Origin: Chromatiales bacterium
GTDB taxonomy: Bacteria; Pseudomonadota; Gammaproteobacteria; Chromatiales; Chromatiaceae
NCBI GenBank assembly: GCA_022360905.1
Contig: JAKSBX010000143.1
Span: 1 to 49,257, forward strand
DNA: 49,257 bases
Direction: 5' to 3'
Part shown: in pieces, positions 36,413 to 45,479 of the stretch
Numbering within the stretch: the stretch's first letter is position 1
Layout: each line of letters starts with the position of its first letter
Notes under the pieces: model-generated
What the model was told of the DNA's origin: nothing
The model's database searches: none
What the model saw: only the letters and a program-made list of their open reading frames with translations
Program-made: the position numbers and the translations under genes

Positions 36413-36457
36413 GATGGTTTTTAACTAAAAAGGGGGAGACGACCTTAAAGCTTCCGC

Positions 36458-37534
36458 TCAGAACCTAAGATGAGTGGAGGCATTCAGGCTCTTCTGCTGC
36501 CCTCGCCAGTTATCGATATGAAATTTGGTGAAAGGCAAGCCTGTCAACTCGAAGAAACGCGGCCAACCGATGCGTTCCACCCAATCATTGATTCGCTCCC
36601 AGTCTTTGGCATGCGTCTGATAGGCTTTGAGGATCCGTTTGACAATAGCCGTGGCCTCCGGCCAGCGCGGTGGATTATTGGGTATTCCGGCTGCCACCAG
36701 CTTTTGGAATGTGGGCCGAACCCGGGCGTTTGAGTGATTGCCGCCAACCCATACCGCCAGCTTTGAGTGTTCCGGGTCGTTGATCTGCATCGGTGGACAG
36801 GGTGGATAGCAGGCTCCGCAACATACGCACTTTCTCTCATCGACCTCCAAGGAGGGCTTGCCGTTGACCATGGCAGGCCGAATCGCCGCTACCGGACAGC
36901 GCGCCACCACTGATGGTCGCTCACAAACGTTCGCCACCTGGGTATGGTCGATTTTTGGCGGTTTGGTGTGTTGAATATTGATTGCAATATCTCCCTGGCC
37001 ACCGCAGTTGATCTGACAGCAGGAGGTGGTGATATGCACTCGGTTGGGCATGTTCCATTGACGAAACTCATCCACCAACTGGTCCATCATCGATTTGACC
37101 ACGCCTGAGGCATCCGTGGCGGGTATATCGCAATGCAGCCAACCTTGGGTATGGGAAATGGCCGCCACGGAGTTTCGCGTACCGCCAACCACGAAGCCGT
37201 TCGACTCCAGCGCTTCAATCAACGATGCCACCCGATCGCCGTCGGAGAGCATAAACTCGATATTGCTGCGGATTGTGAAACGTACATAACCATCCGCGAA
37301 CTCATCACCGATCTCACACAGTTTACGTAGCGTAAAGAGATCCAGAATCCGTTGGGTTCCCGCCCTCACGGTCCAGATCTCATCGCCACTTTCGGCGACG
37401 TGACGAAGGACTCCCGGTCTGGGATCTTCGTGGTATCGCCAGTGACCGAAATTCTCACGCATCACGGGATGCATATATTGAATACCGTCTGGGCAGCCGC
37501 TTTCAATCGGGATTCTACGCTCTGCTTTTGCCAC
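36458..37534 (-). CDS. dsrB: Dissimilatory sulfite reductase beta subunit (oxidative type)
   Basis: 358 residues. I start at GTG 37534 (MAKAERRIPIESGCPDG) because AGGAGA precedes it by 5 nt and this matches the known N-terminus; the TTG at 37549 would overlap dsrA. Sirohaem/4Fe-4S ligands lie at C135, C172, C173 and C177, and a ferredoxin domain at C236-C246 (CVCCGACYPPC). It ends STHLRF as in sulfur-oxidiser DsrB. With DsrA it forms the alpha2beta2 reverse sulfite reductase that oxidises DsrC-bound sulfur to sulfite. No dsrEFHCMKLJOPN follows; the opposite side holds IS debris. Confidence 0.95.
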   Translation of the reverse strand: MAKAERRIPIESGCPDGIQYMHPVMRENFGHWRYHEDPRPGVLRHVAESGDEIWTVRAGTQRILDLFTLRKLCEIGDEFADGYVRFTIRSNIEFMLSDGDRVASLIEALESNGFVVGGTRNSVAAISHTQGWLHCDIPATDASGVVKSMMDQLVDEFRQWNMPNRVHITTSCCQINCGGQGDIAINIQHTKPPKIDHTQVANVCERPSVVARCPVAAIRPAMVNGKPSLEVDERKCVCCGACYPPCPPMQINDPEHSKLAVWVGGNHSNARVRPTFQKLVAAGIPNNPPRWPEATAIVKRILKAYQTHAKDWERINDWVERIGWPRFFELTGLPFTKFHIDNWRGQQKSLNASTHLRF

Positions 37535-37545
37535 CAGATCTCTCC

Positions 37546-38811
37546 TCAAGCCACATCCGCTGACTGGTCGTCGCGGGGATGGTGTTCAAACCATTTTCGG
37601 GCCTCTTCCTCCCACTGATCGGTGCGCACATAGGAGTTCTCCCGTGGATGCACGATCATATTGGGGTCCACATCAATATTCAGCGCTTCGAGGAAGTTCA
37701 CCAGACCGATGCGCTCGATCATCTCCCCAATACGTTCATGCTCGAGGGCATTTTCAGCAAAGAAGTCGATGGTCTCCTCTGCCAGCGCCACCAGTTTTTC
37801 ATAATCCTCCTCATTCTCGAGTTTCATGAACGGAATCATCATAGTGCCGAAACGATCGCCGATCTTCAGGGTTCGTTTACCGCCGATCAGCAGGCTGACG
37901 CCTCTATCCTTTCCGGGTGAGAGTGCCTTGGGCATCACATTGAGACAATGCATGCAGCGCACACAGTCGGCATTCTCCACCTCCAGCCTATCCTCATTGG
38001 TCAGTGAGAGTGCGTGGGTGGGGCAGCGGCTGATGACGTTATCGATGATGTATTGCCGGCCCTTATCAGAGAGATACTGTTTCACTTCACTCTGATCCAC
38101 CTGCATATCGTCTCGCCAGGTACCGATTACCGCGAAATCGGCGCGCTCGATGGCATTCATGCAGTCGTTGGGACAGCCGGAAACCTTGAATTTGAATTTA
38201 TACGGTAGTGCCGGCCGGTGCATCTCGTCGAGGAAGTTGTTGACCAAGCGACGATGGATCTCATGTTCGTTGGTACAAGATTGTTCACAACGACCGGACC
38301 CCACACAGGATTGGGCGGTACGCACACAGGGCCCCGCACCGCCTAAATCAAAACCGTATTCATTGATCTCATTAAAGAAGTGTTGGGTGTTCTCTGTGTT
38401 CGCACCGATGAACATGATGTTGCCTGTCTGTCCGTGAAAGGTGACCAGGCCAGAGCCCCATTTCTCCCAGCTGTTTGCCAGCTGTCGCAAGATGTCTGTG
38501 GTGTAGTAGTTTCCGGCCGGTGGTTGCACGCGCAGGGTATGAAATTCCTTCGATTTTGGAAACAGATCGCTAACGCTTGAAAATCGGGGAATGATTCCGC
38601 CCCCATAGCCAAAAACACTGACCGTACCGCCTTTCCAGTATCCCTTGCGGGTTTCATAGGAGTATTCCAATTGGCCCAACAGGTCATTGGTTGTTTCTCG
38701 AATGCGAAGATCGGGATGCGTATCGCGCAATCTTTTAATGCCCGTGATAAAGCTTGGCCATTCGCCACTTTCCAACTGGTCCAGCATGGGGGTAGGGTGA
38801 GACTTCATCAA
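37546..38811 (-). CDS. dsrA: Dissimilatory sulfite reductase alpha subunit (oxidative type)
   Basis: 421 residues. It begins with the HPTPMLDQLE-WPSFI opening that I recall from purple-sulfur-bacterial DsrA. Cluster ligands lie at C169, C175, C213 and C217 (SGCPNDC), and the inserted ferredoxin domain at C263, C283, C286 and C289 (CVRCMHCLNVMPKAL). All known ligands are present, so activity is expected. The ATG has AAGGAG upstream; dsrB follows after 11 bp. A Fur-like site lies 63-75 bp before the start. The rDsr type rather than the sulfate-reducer type is judged from remembered similarity, not from a tree. Confidence 0.95.
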   Translation of the reverse strand: MMKSHPTPMLDQLESGEWPSFITGIKRLRDTHPDLRIRETTNDLLGQLEYSYETRKGYWKGGTVSVFGYGGGIIPRFSSVSDLFPKSKEFHTLRVQPPAGNYYTTDILRQLANSWEKWGSGLVTFHGQTGNIMFIGANTENTQHFFNEINEYGFDLGGAGPCVRTAQSCVGSGRCEQSCTNEHEIHRRLVNNFLDEMHRPALPYKFKFKVSGCPNDCMNAIERADFAVIGTWRDDMQVDQSEVKQYLSDKGRQYIIDNVISRCPTHALSLTNEDRLEVENADCVRCMHCLNVMPKALSPGKDRGVSLLIGGKRTLKIGDRFGTMMIPFMKLENEEDYEKLVALAEETIDFFAENALEHERIGEMIERIGLVNFLEALNIDVDPNMIVHPRENSYVRTDQWEEEARKWFEHHPRDDQSADVA

Positions 38812-38873
38812 TAACTCCTTCTGCTCCTGGCCGCTCAGCGCATTGATCCGGCTGAAGCTGCACCATTCGTACT

Positions 38874-38886
38874 GAGAATGATTATC
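38874..38886. promoter_or_regulatory. Fur-like site upstream of dsrA
   Basis: GAGAAT-G-ATTATC matches the palindromic GATAAT-n-ATTATC Fur core with one mismatch. On the minus strand a TATTAT at 38901-38906 could be the -10 box, which would place the site just downstream of the start point, where a repressor could block transcription. A prediction only. Confidence 0.45.
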
Positions 38887-38991
38887 GTCTTTATCCCCTA
38901 ATAATAGTTGATTGATTTAGTGAGTTAATATCACCTTTGGAATAGACGGACTCAATCGCTGAAGCGTTAAACAGGCTGTAACACGTTAAGT

Positions 38992-40020
38992 TTACTTGGT
39001 TTTTTTATTAATCCACGCCAATGTCAATGACATTCCGGATAAAATACCGCCAACAGCAATGATTGATGTAATTGAAAACGTAGACAAACCGGTAAGCCCC
39101 TGCCCAACATTGCAGCCACCGGCAAATACAGCGCCGACGCCCATCAAGATACCACCTAACAGATAACTACCCACCATCGAACCTGCAGGAGGTACCCAAT
39201 GAAATCTCCCGGAAAGGAGTGCGCTGGCAAAAGCGCCGCAAATCATTCCAGGCAGTAGATAAAAGGCGAAATGATTGCCTGTGATCTCACCTGTCGATAA
39301 ATAAACCGCACCACGTGAAAGTGGTCCCGCTACCGCTATGGAGGAGGGTGGCGTTTCGAAAAACTCATCCTGACCCAGTACACCGGTTATCCACCAACTG
39401 ACAACGACGCATAGGCCAATGCCTCCGCCATATAAAACATAGGACCAATTTTTTTGATCTCTTAAGTGGCGATAAACAAAGGTAATGCCTATTAATACCG
39501 CAATAACTGGCAACAGATAGTGAGGCTGATCTATCAATTTTGATAGTGAGGCATCACCTGATTCCAGGAATATGGCTGATGATACAACCTGGGCTCTGAC
39601 TGGGTCCAATATGCCAATCAATGTCGCCATACCGGAGAGTGCGAATGCCAAGAGTGTGACAATAGCACCGATATTACCTTCTGCAGAGCGAATTAGCGTC
39701 CTCGATGCGCACCCGCCTGACAGCATGGCGCCGACACCGAATAGGAGCCCGCCAAATAGTGCGCCAACCCAGTTGATTGCCGGTCGCCTGAATGGGGATG
39801 TACTAATATCGACCAACCCGGTCACTTCGAGAAGCAGCGTTCCCGATATTGCAACGACGATAGCAGCGACGTAAGCATCCAAATGGCGGTAGTCATGCAT
39901 TAACTTTGAGTTGCTGATAGCAGAGACCGCGCAAAACCCTGATCGTTGAGCCAATAGGCCGAAGATCGCGCCTATGACTAAACCTCCACCTATTAACCAT
40001 GCTTTGGAAAGTTCTTCCAT
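38992..40020 (-). CDS. YeeE/YedE-family sulfur-compound transporter
   Basis: 342 residues from ATG 40020 (MEELSKAWLIGG), the first ATG after the soxZ stop; a TTG at 40047 would overlap soxZ. It has about nine hydrophobic helices and the three family cysteines: one in RSGFCAVSA, and one in each of the two GGC motifs (GGCASRTLIRSAEG and GGCNVGQGLTGLS). Members such as TsuA import thiosulfate through cysteine relays, and SoxT proteins sit by sox genes. Here it follows soxYZ by 7 bp and precedes dsrA by 180 bp. Likely role is moving a reduced sulfur species into the cytoplasm for DsrAB. The exact substrate is inferred. Confidence 0.85.
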   Translation of the reverse strand: MEELSKAWLIGGGLVIGAIFGLLAQRSGFCAVSAISNSKLMHDYRHLDAYVAAIVVAISGTLLLEVTGLVDISTSPFRRPAINWVGALFGGLLFGVGAMLSGGCASRTLIRSAEGNIGAIVTLLAFALSGMATLIGILDPVRAQVVSSAIFLESGDASLSKLIDQPHYLLPVIAVLIGITFVYRHLRDQKNWSYVLYGGGIGLCVVVSWWITGVLGQDEFFETPPSSIAVAGPLSRGAVYLSTGEITGNHFAFYLLPGMICGAFASALLSGRFHWVPPAGSMVGSYLLGGILMGVGAVFAGGCNVGQGLTGLSTFSITSIIAVGGILSGMSLTLAWINKKTK

Positions 40021-40027
40021 AACGCTA

Positions 40028-40345
40028 TTATTTAATGGTCGTCGCAACAGTGCTGGATTTTCCCATGTTGTCTGTCCATGTGATTGTTATCTGCTCACCA
40101 GCCTCCCCATTAAGTAGTCTGAAAGATAGATAGGGATTTCTTGATACTCCCCAGCCCCAATGACACGAAAGCACGACGGCTCCTCTATGTTCACATTTTA
40201 ACTCTTGAATAAAAAAACGCGGTATCTTTAGTCCTGTTACTTTGTCTCTTCGGTTTCCTGTTTCCATAGGGTGCCTGAGAAGCATACGTACTTGTACATA
40301 GCCAGATTTTCTTCTGGCAAGCAGCTTATGCTTTTTTGTTGACAT
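40028..40345 (-). CDS. soxZ: SoxZ sulfur-carrier partner subunit
   Basis: 105 residues of immunoglobulin-like beta sandwich with IPRFFIQELKCEHRG and the C-terminal ITITWTDNMGKSSTVA, typical of SoxZ. It has no signal peptide; it is exported in complex with SoxY. SoxYZ carries thiosulfate-derived sulfur in the periplasm on the SoxY arm. It lies 29 bp after soxY and 7 bp before the transporter. No soxA, soxX or soxB is in the window, so these may be elsewhere. Confidence 0.88.
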   Translation of the reverse strand: MSTKKHKLLARRKSGYVQVRMLLRHPMETGNRRDKVTGLKIPRFFIQELKCEHRGAVVLSCHWGWGVSRNPYLSFRLLNGEAGEQITITWTDNMGKSSTVATTIK

Positions 40346-40374
40346 AACGGTATCCTCAAAATGAAATGGCTAAT

Positions 40375-40842
40375 TCACGCACAGCCTCCTGCGGTTACCT
40401 TGATGCTTTGACTTGTGTGGTAATAACCGTTGTTAGTTTCGACCAGCGCCAAGATGTTTCCTGAGCCGCCCATCTTTATTCTTGTGCTGATTACAGGAGA
40501 TATCTCCGTGGTCATTTGATATTCGGCAATGACAGGATTTGGATTTTTGTCTGATAAAATATAGATGGTTTTTGTTGATTCCAATTCGCTTACTATCGTG
40601 ACCGGAACGGTACTCCCGTCTTCCACGATTTTATCCACTTCAATTTTTACGCGATCACTGATTTGTAGCTCACGACTAGGCTGGCCAGTGATCTCACGGA
40701 TTGCACTTTCGATAGTATCTGTGTAGAAGATTCTTTTTGGCCAGGCAGCAAAGGTTTTGGATGAGTAGAATCCGAAACCAGACATAACAATTGCGTTTAC
40801 ACTTAACATTATTCCCGACTTTAATAATTCTCTTCGCTTCAT
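40375..40842 (-). CDS. soxY: SoxY sulfur-carrier protein
   Basis: 155 residues from ATG 40842, chosen because it has TAGGGTGA upstream and opens a Tat signal (MKRRELLKSG then a hydrophobic run to FAAWPK); a longer frame from 40923 would bury the signal. The C-terminus is GGCA instead of the usual GGCG(G), with the carrier C154 conserved second to last. SoxY holds sulfur on this swinging-arm Cys. It is transcribed with soxZ and the YeeE-like transporter. Confidence 0.85.
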   Translation of the reverse strand: MKRRELLKSGIMLSVNAIVMSGFGFYSSKTFAAWPKRIFYTDTIESAIREITGQPSRELQISDRVKIEVDKIVEDGSTVPVTIVSELESTKTIYILSDKNPNPVIAEYQMTTEISPVISTRIKMGGSGNILALVETNNGYYHTSQSIKVTAGGCA

Positions 40843-40992
40843 AGCGTTCACCCTATCTAAGCCTATTAAGGATCTCCTGCCTGTATCTATCTTTTCCGAT
40901 ACTATTTTTCTGCCTCGATGCATCTTGTTTAAGATATAGCCTGAATCTGGATAGTGTTTCTCAACCTAGTCCCAATCTGTTTTAGTTTTTTT

Positions 40993-41014
40993 CAAACATG
41001 CCAGCAAATGTTTG
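40993..41014. promoter_or_regulatory. Palindrome upstream of soxY
   Basis: CAAACAT - 8 nt - ATGTTTG (arms 40993-40999 and 41008-41014) lies about 150 bp before the soxY ATG, in the otherwise empty 40843-41203 spacer. A dimeric repressor or activator site is possible. No other element is seen in this spacer. Confidence 0.4.
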
Positions 41015-41203
41015 TCTATTGATTTGACTAAAAAAGGGATATAAAGATTCACTGTCGGGATTTTGGACAATTAACCATAATTAAATTGCGTTAATGCGTT
41101 TATTCATTGAGCGAATATTGGTAGCGGCGTCCCTTTGTACTCGGCGCTATCAATCCTACTTATCCGCTAACCTTAGACATAAGATTGAATTATAGGCAAG
41201 CAC

Positions 41204-42796
41204 CTAATTAGGCTTAATATCCAGAAGTGATGGTTTTCCGCTTTCGATGTCATAGACAACAATACGGTCATTATTGGTGTCTGTGATGTAAAGTCTGTGC
41301 TCATAAAGGGCCAACCCTCCTGGTTCGTTTAACTGGAGCTGGCCATCTACAGTACTTAAAAATCCCGGTTTACCGTCTCCAATGAGCGATTCCACTGCGG
41401 ATGACTCAAGATCGAGCTTTTTAAGTTTGTGGTTATAGGTGTCTGCGAGGTAGACCGATGTGTCGTCTTTCACCGATATACCGAGCACATGTTGTAACTT
41501 GGCGCTCTGCAGATCGCCATCCCTGTCTCCAAAATCGAACAATCCTCTACCCACCAAGGTTTCTACCGTTTTATTCCTCAGATGAATCCGTCGCACTGCC
41601 GAGGCTTCGGAATCCGCAATATACAACCAGTTGCCGTGAATGTTCAGACCGCTTGGCTGGCTGAATGTGGCTTGTTCAACATTACCATCCAAGATACCCT
41701 CGCGTCCTGATCCAGCGAAATGGCTAAGTTGCTTGCTGCTGATGTTATAGACCCAGATCTGATGGCTTCCAGCCATGGCGATAAACAATCTGTCGTCCAT
41801 AAGCGCAAGCGCCCACGGCGAGGCCATACCGATCGACGTGGCAGGATATTGGCCGCTCTGTTTTCGTTCCAGCGTACCGTTACCCGCAATAGTACTGACA
41901 GTGTTATTATCGAAGTTTATCAACCTGAGCAAATGGTTTCCGGTGTCCGCAACATAGAGATCATTGTTCTTGAATACCAGCCCTTGCGGTGAGTTGAAGC
42001 TGGCATTAGTAAAGCTGCCGTTTTGGCTGCCAAGGGCGCCAGATCCAATGATATGCTCGATTTCACCACGGTGATCGGTAACAATTATCCGATTGTTGAG
42101 GGTATCGCTTATGGCGATATAGTCTGTTGTTACAGTGATTTTTCCCGGCGCTGACAAGAGTGTGTCATCAACTGCCTCACGTTCTAGCTTTACAGGTATG
42201 GGAGCAGGATCAAGAACTTCGTTGTGCTGATCAAGAAGCTCAGAGATCTTTTTGTCGATCTGATCGTATCGGCCTTCACCGACAACCTTACCGAGTACCG
42301 TGCCTTCAGGGTCGATGACTACTCGTGTGGGCCAGGCTCGCATGCCATAAAAGCTTGCCAGTAATCCATTGACATCATTGACCACAGGATGGTCGACACC
42401 GTACCGGATTACGATTTTTCTTAGCATTTGCAGGTTTTTCTCATTATCGAACTTCGGGGTATGAACGCCGATAACCAACAATTGATGACGGTACTTCTGT
42501 TCCAGTTTTTTTAAATCCGACAGTACATGAATACAGTTGATACAGCCATATGTCCAGAAATCCAGAATAACAACTTTACCCAGGAGATCATCAATGGTTA
42601 GGGAGCGCTCAACATTCAGCCATGGCAATCCCGGAGCAAATTCACTTTGCTTTTCGATAGTCTTGCCATGACTGTTGTGTCGTTGTTCATGCTCCGGAGT
42701 TTCGGATGAGCAGCTGGCGGTGATGAATGCCACCATCAAAAGTAGGGAAAGCCGTATAGAGAGAACAGTGGAAACAGATTTGTGCCAGTTGATCAT
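41204..42796 (-). CDS. Thioredoxin-NHL repeat lipoprotein
   Basis: 530 residues. A signal with TASC suggests lipidation at C29 (the -3 Thr is unusual). Residues ~55-190 are a TlpA/thioredoxin fold with the redox pair C85-x2-C88 (WTYGCINCIH). Residues ~220-525 are NHL beta-propeller blades (VADTGNHLLRL, IADSEASAVRRI, LADTYNHKLKKLD, ITDTNNDRIVVYD). The layout matches NHLRC2-type proteins. A periplasmic thiol-disulfide role, possibly resetting SoxY or cytochrome thiols, is suggested by position 360 bp upstream of soxY. The substrate is unknown. Confidence 0.85.
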   Translation of the reverse strand: MINWHKSVSTVLSIRLSLLLMVAFITASCSSETPEHEQRHNSHGKTIEKQSEFAPGLPWLNVERSLTIDDLLGKVVILDFWTYGCINCIHVLSDLKKLEQKYRHQLLVIGVHTPKFDNEKNLQMLRKIVIRYGVDHPVVNDVNGLLASFYGMRAWPTRVVIDPEGTVLGKVVGEGRYDQIDKKISELLDQHNEVLDPAPIPVKLEREAVDDTLLSAPGKITVTTDYIAISDTLNNRIIVTDHRGEIEHIIGSGALGSQNGSFTNASFNSPQGLVFKNNDLYVADTGNHLLRLINFDNNTVSTIAGNGTLERKQSGQYPATSIGMASPWALALMDDRLFIAMAGSHQIWVYNISSKQLSHFAGSGREGILDGNVEQATFSQPSGLNIHGNWLYIADSEASAVRRIHLRNKTVETLVGRGLFDFGDRDGDLQSAKLQHVLGISVKDDTSVYLADTYNHKLKKLDLESSAVESLIGDGKPGFLSTVDGQLQLNEPGGLALYEHRLYITDTNNDRIVVYDIESGKPSLLDIKPN

Positions 42797-42913
42797 AGTC
42801 TAAGATTTCCAAACTTCTGCGCGTTGATTTCAAGTAGAGCACAGGAAAGCTGCCAAGTCTGTATCAAAGGGGGAAATGTTATGAACTTGTTATACTTGTC
42901 TTATCTTGGATTC

Positions 42914-43981
42914 TTAATCCATAACCTGATAAAGGTTGCCTTGATGATTGACTTGAGCACAAACCCTGCAAATTGATTGGTGGTTGTCTGATGGTGTGTG
43001 AGCTGGGTTGCCACATCTGGAACAAGTAAAGGTATTTAAGGCCAGAGTCTGTTGTGGCATCCTTGCCCACTTCAAGATAGCGATGGCCTGATTCTCACAT
43101 ACATCCTGGCAAATTGCGCATTCTGTGCAGGCTTCAGGCCTGATTTTATAAAATTTCTTGTCAGATTCGGAAATAAGCGTGATGGCGTTATGCGGACAGA
43201 TTTTCACACAAGCGTCACAACCATCGCATCGGTGACTGTTGATTTGTGGCACGTAGGGCCAGATTGTTGATTTATTCCTGTTCGGCATTAGCTCCCCCGG
43301 CGCAGGGAAGAGATTCGTTGCTTGTTGGTTCTGTTTGGAGAGGGTGGTTGCATTATCGACGCTGCTCTCTACCACAGCTCTTAAGAAGGCTCTCCGGCTG
43401 AGATTGGACGTTGTGTTGTTTTCATCCAATCCGGATTGGATGTGTAGCCATTGCTCGAAATCTGTTTGTTGATATTCAATGAGCGGGAGCCCTTCCTCAA
43501 CAAGTGCGTTGTTGATCTGTCGAATCCGCTCAAACAGGCTAGTGCTGCCGCCGCGCTGACACTCTGTGCAATTGCCGGTGGCAGTCGCCCATTGTAGATG
43601 ACCTTGGCGATAGAGTTTGAGTATATCTTCCACACCGATCAGATGGATACAGGGTAAAACCCCCCGGTTTTCCGCCATGCCTGACTGTTCACAGGCACTG
43701 AGTGCGATCTTTCTCTGTTCCAATTCACCGATCAGTATCTCATATTGGACTGTAACTGCACTCTCCGGACAGACGGGTACACAGAGTCCACAGCCATCAC
43801 AGACAGACGCATCGAACAGCAAAGCTTCATCATCCAGGGCCCAAGCTTGTGTGGGACATACATCCACACAAGCGGAACAACTGGCGATCTCTACCAGGCT
43901 ATGCACACAACGGTCTGGGTTTACAACTGGTAATCTCTCTTCCCGCCGTATTCGATTGAACAAATCCTTTAGAAGTGTCAT
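42914..43981 (-). CDS. Polyferredoxin of the molybdoenzyme cluster
   Basis: 355 residues. N-terminal 4Fe-4S ligands are C25, C35, C38, C42 and C61, C64, C67, C71. A middle segment has scattered Cys (CTECQRGG). C-terminal ferredoxin motifs are CDGCDACVKICP and CTECAICQDVCE, followed by two CxxC pairs (CSRCG, CRVC) like a zinc knuckle. This makes about four FeS clusters. There is no N-terminal signal or membrane helix, so it is probably cytoplasmic. Gene order suggests it takes part in maturation or electron supply for the upstream DMSO-reductase-like enzyme. NapF-like assembly proteins are the nearest analogy. Confidence 0.8.
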   Translation of the reverse strand: MTLLKDLFNRIRREERLPVVNPDRCVHSLVEIASCSACVDVCPTQAWALDDEALLFDASVCDGCGLCVPVCPESAVTVQYEILIGELEQRKIALSACEQSGMAENRGVLPCIHLIGVEDILKLYRQGHLQWATATGNCTECQRGGSTSLFERIRQINNALVEEGLPLIEYQQTDFEQWLHIQSGLDENNTTSNLSRRAFLRAVVESSVDNATTLSKQNQQATNLFPAPGELMPNRNKSTIWPYVPQINSHRCDGCDACVKICPHNAITLISESDKKFYKIRPEACTECAICQDVCENQAIAILKWARMPQQTLALNTFTCSRCGNPAHTPSDNHQSICRVCAQVNHQGNLYQVMD

Positions 43982-44023
43982 GTGCCTAAGAGATTTACTT
44001 TTTCAAAGTAATCACAATTAAAA

Positions 44024-44797
44024 CTATACTGCTGGTCCCAAGCCCGGCATGTAACTCAGTGTCACCTGTTGGCTCTCCGATCGAGACTTCATTCTCTCAG
44101 CGATCTCATCCGCTGATGGCCTGGGCTGATTGGTAATCGTGGCCAAGAGATCCCTTAACTCCTCACAATATGCCCCTGTCAATAGAGCGACAGCTGAAAA
44201 ATAGGGTGTAGCAGACCGATGGGCAACACGTTTTGCAAATTCACCAAGCCAGCGCAGCAAATGCTCATCCATGAATCGCGCAATATCCTCTAACTCTTGA
44301 ATAGATTCAGCAATAGAAAATAGGTGGGAGATAAACTGAAGTTGCAATACCAGGTCATCATCTGGTCGAATACGCCAGTTTTCTGCTTTCAGACCATAGC
44401 TTTCGTACCAGGCTCGTACCTGAAACATACTCTCTTGACAGGTCAGCTTCTCTTCATCGATCCAAACTGACTCCAGTGGTGATGCCTGCAGACTGTGATT
44501 CAGATAGATGTCCGCAAAGTCCGCCGCCAGTCTATCGAGATACTCATCATCGAGAGATTCCGGCAACATTTCAATCACACGACTCATAAACTGAGTAGCC
44601 TTATCACCGTCATCACCGACCAGTTTCAGCCCCATTGATTTGGGGAACTCAAAATTCACCAATACTTCAAGCAACTCCGCATCTGGCTCCTTGGCGTGCA
44701 GGCGGGTCAGCATTAGTAAGTCATCAGCAATAACTTGCATAAAGATTTCGACTTGTGCTCTATTCGAGTCGTCGTGCTGATCGGCTGGCTGATTCAT
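44024..44797 (-). CDS. TorD/DmsD-like molybdoenzyme chaperone
   Basis: 257 residues, all-helical, with the TorD-family pattern of a helix bundle and a conserved acidic surface loop (the DEEKLTCQES segment). Such chaperones bind the Tat signal and apo-form of their molybdoenzyme and hold it in the cytoplasm until the cofactor is loaded. The ATG shares one base with the stop of the FeS subunit gene (TAATG), showing coupling. Its client is most likely the product at 45480-48044. Confidence 0.8.
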   Translation of the reverse strand: MNQPADQHDDSNRAQVEIFMQVIADDLLMLTRLHAKEPDAELLEVLVNFEFPKSMGLKLVGDDGDKATQFMSRVIEMLPESLDDEYLDRLAADFADIYLNHSLQASPLESVWIDEEKLTCQESMFQVRAWYESYGLKAENWRIRPDDDLVLQLQFISHLFSIAESIQELEDIARFMDEHLLRWLGEFAKRVAHRSATPYFSAVALLTGAYCEELRDLLATITNQPRPSADEIAERMKSRSESQQVTLSYMPGLGPAV

Positions 44798-45462
44798 TAT
44801 TTAACCTTTCCTTTACTATGCGCCACAAATCCGATGGAGGGCTTGGTCAACTCTATGTTGGCCATGTTCTTGACTTGTCGCGAAACTTTGTCTGTCGGAC
44901 CGATCGCCACAGTCTGTAGGCTGCCTCTCCAGATTTCATCGATGGATCCGATATCCAGCACCCGCATCATGCAGGCCATGACGCAATAAGGCTTACGACC
45001 CGCTTCAATCTCGTCAACGCACATATTGCACTTCTTGACGATGTTATCGCCTGGATCAAACTGTGGTGCACCAAAGGGACAGGCCGCTTCACAACGCCGA
45101 CAACCGATACATAGGGTGGAATCGATATCGACTATACCATCCTCCTTACGTTTGAAAATCGCCCCTGTCGGACAGGTGGGCAGACAGGCAGGTGATTCGC
45201 AATGGTTGCAGGACATATTGACCTTATAGGCATAGACGTCCGGATAGGTGCCACCTTCGATATATTGAACCCGCCTGAATCTTGGTCCGGCTGCCAGTCC
45301 ATTTTTGTCTTTGCAGGCGATTTCACAGGCCCGACAGCCGATACAGTCCACATTGTTATGCACAAATCCAAGCTGTTTATCGGGTACAACCGGTGTGTAG
45401 GTTTCACGTTTACGACGCTTTACAGCCGCTTTAATCCTGGTCTTGTCTTTTTTGCTTGTCAT
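44797..45462 (-). CDS. DmsB-type four-cluster ferredoxin subunit
   Basis: 221 residues. Four cysteine groups are seen: CIGCRACEIACKDKNG, CNHCESPACLPTCPTG, CIGCRRCEAACPFGAP and CNMCVDEI...CVMAC. This is the electron-transfer subunit type of DmsB/PhsB/PsrB. The N-terminus is basic and has no signal, so it would be exported with the Tat-bearing catalytic subunit. It starts 17 bp after the catalytic gene. No DmsC-type membrane anchor gene follows, which is unusual. Confidence 0.9.
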   Translation of the reverse strand: MTSKKDKTRIKAAVKRRKRETYTPVVPDKQLGFVHNNVDCIGCRACEIACKDKNGLAAGPRFRRVQYIEGGTYPDVYAYKVNMSCNHCESPACLPTCPTGAIFKRKEDGIVDIDSTLCIGCRRCEAACPFGAPQFDPGDNIVKKCNMCVDEIEAGRKPYCVMACMMRVLDIGSIDEIWRGSLQTVAIGPTDKVSRQVKNMANIELTKPSIGFVAHSKGKVK

Positions 45463-45479
45463 CGATCTATCCTCCAGGA

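Noticed and set aside
37535..37549. TTG start of dsrB overlapping dsrA
   Set aside because: The GTG at 37534 has a proper ribosome site and matches the known N-terminus of DsrB.
41008..41030. FNR half-site (TTGAT) upstream of soxY
   Set aside because: The second half-site does not match; only the palindrome at 40993-41014 was kept.
43340..43380. SRRAFLR motif in the polyferredoxin as a Tat signal
   Set aside because: It lies in the middle of the protein and no hydrophobic stretch follows, so it is not a signal.
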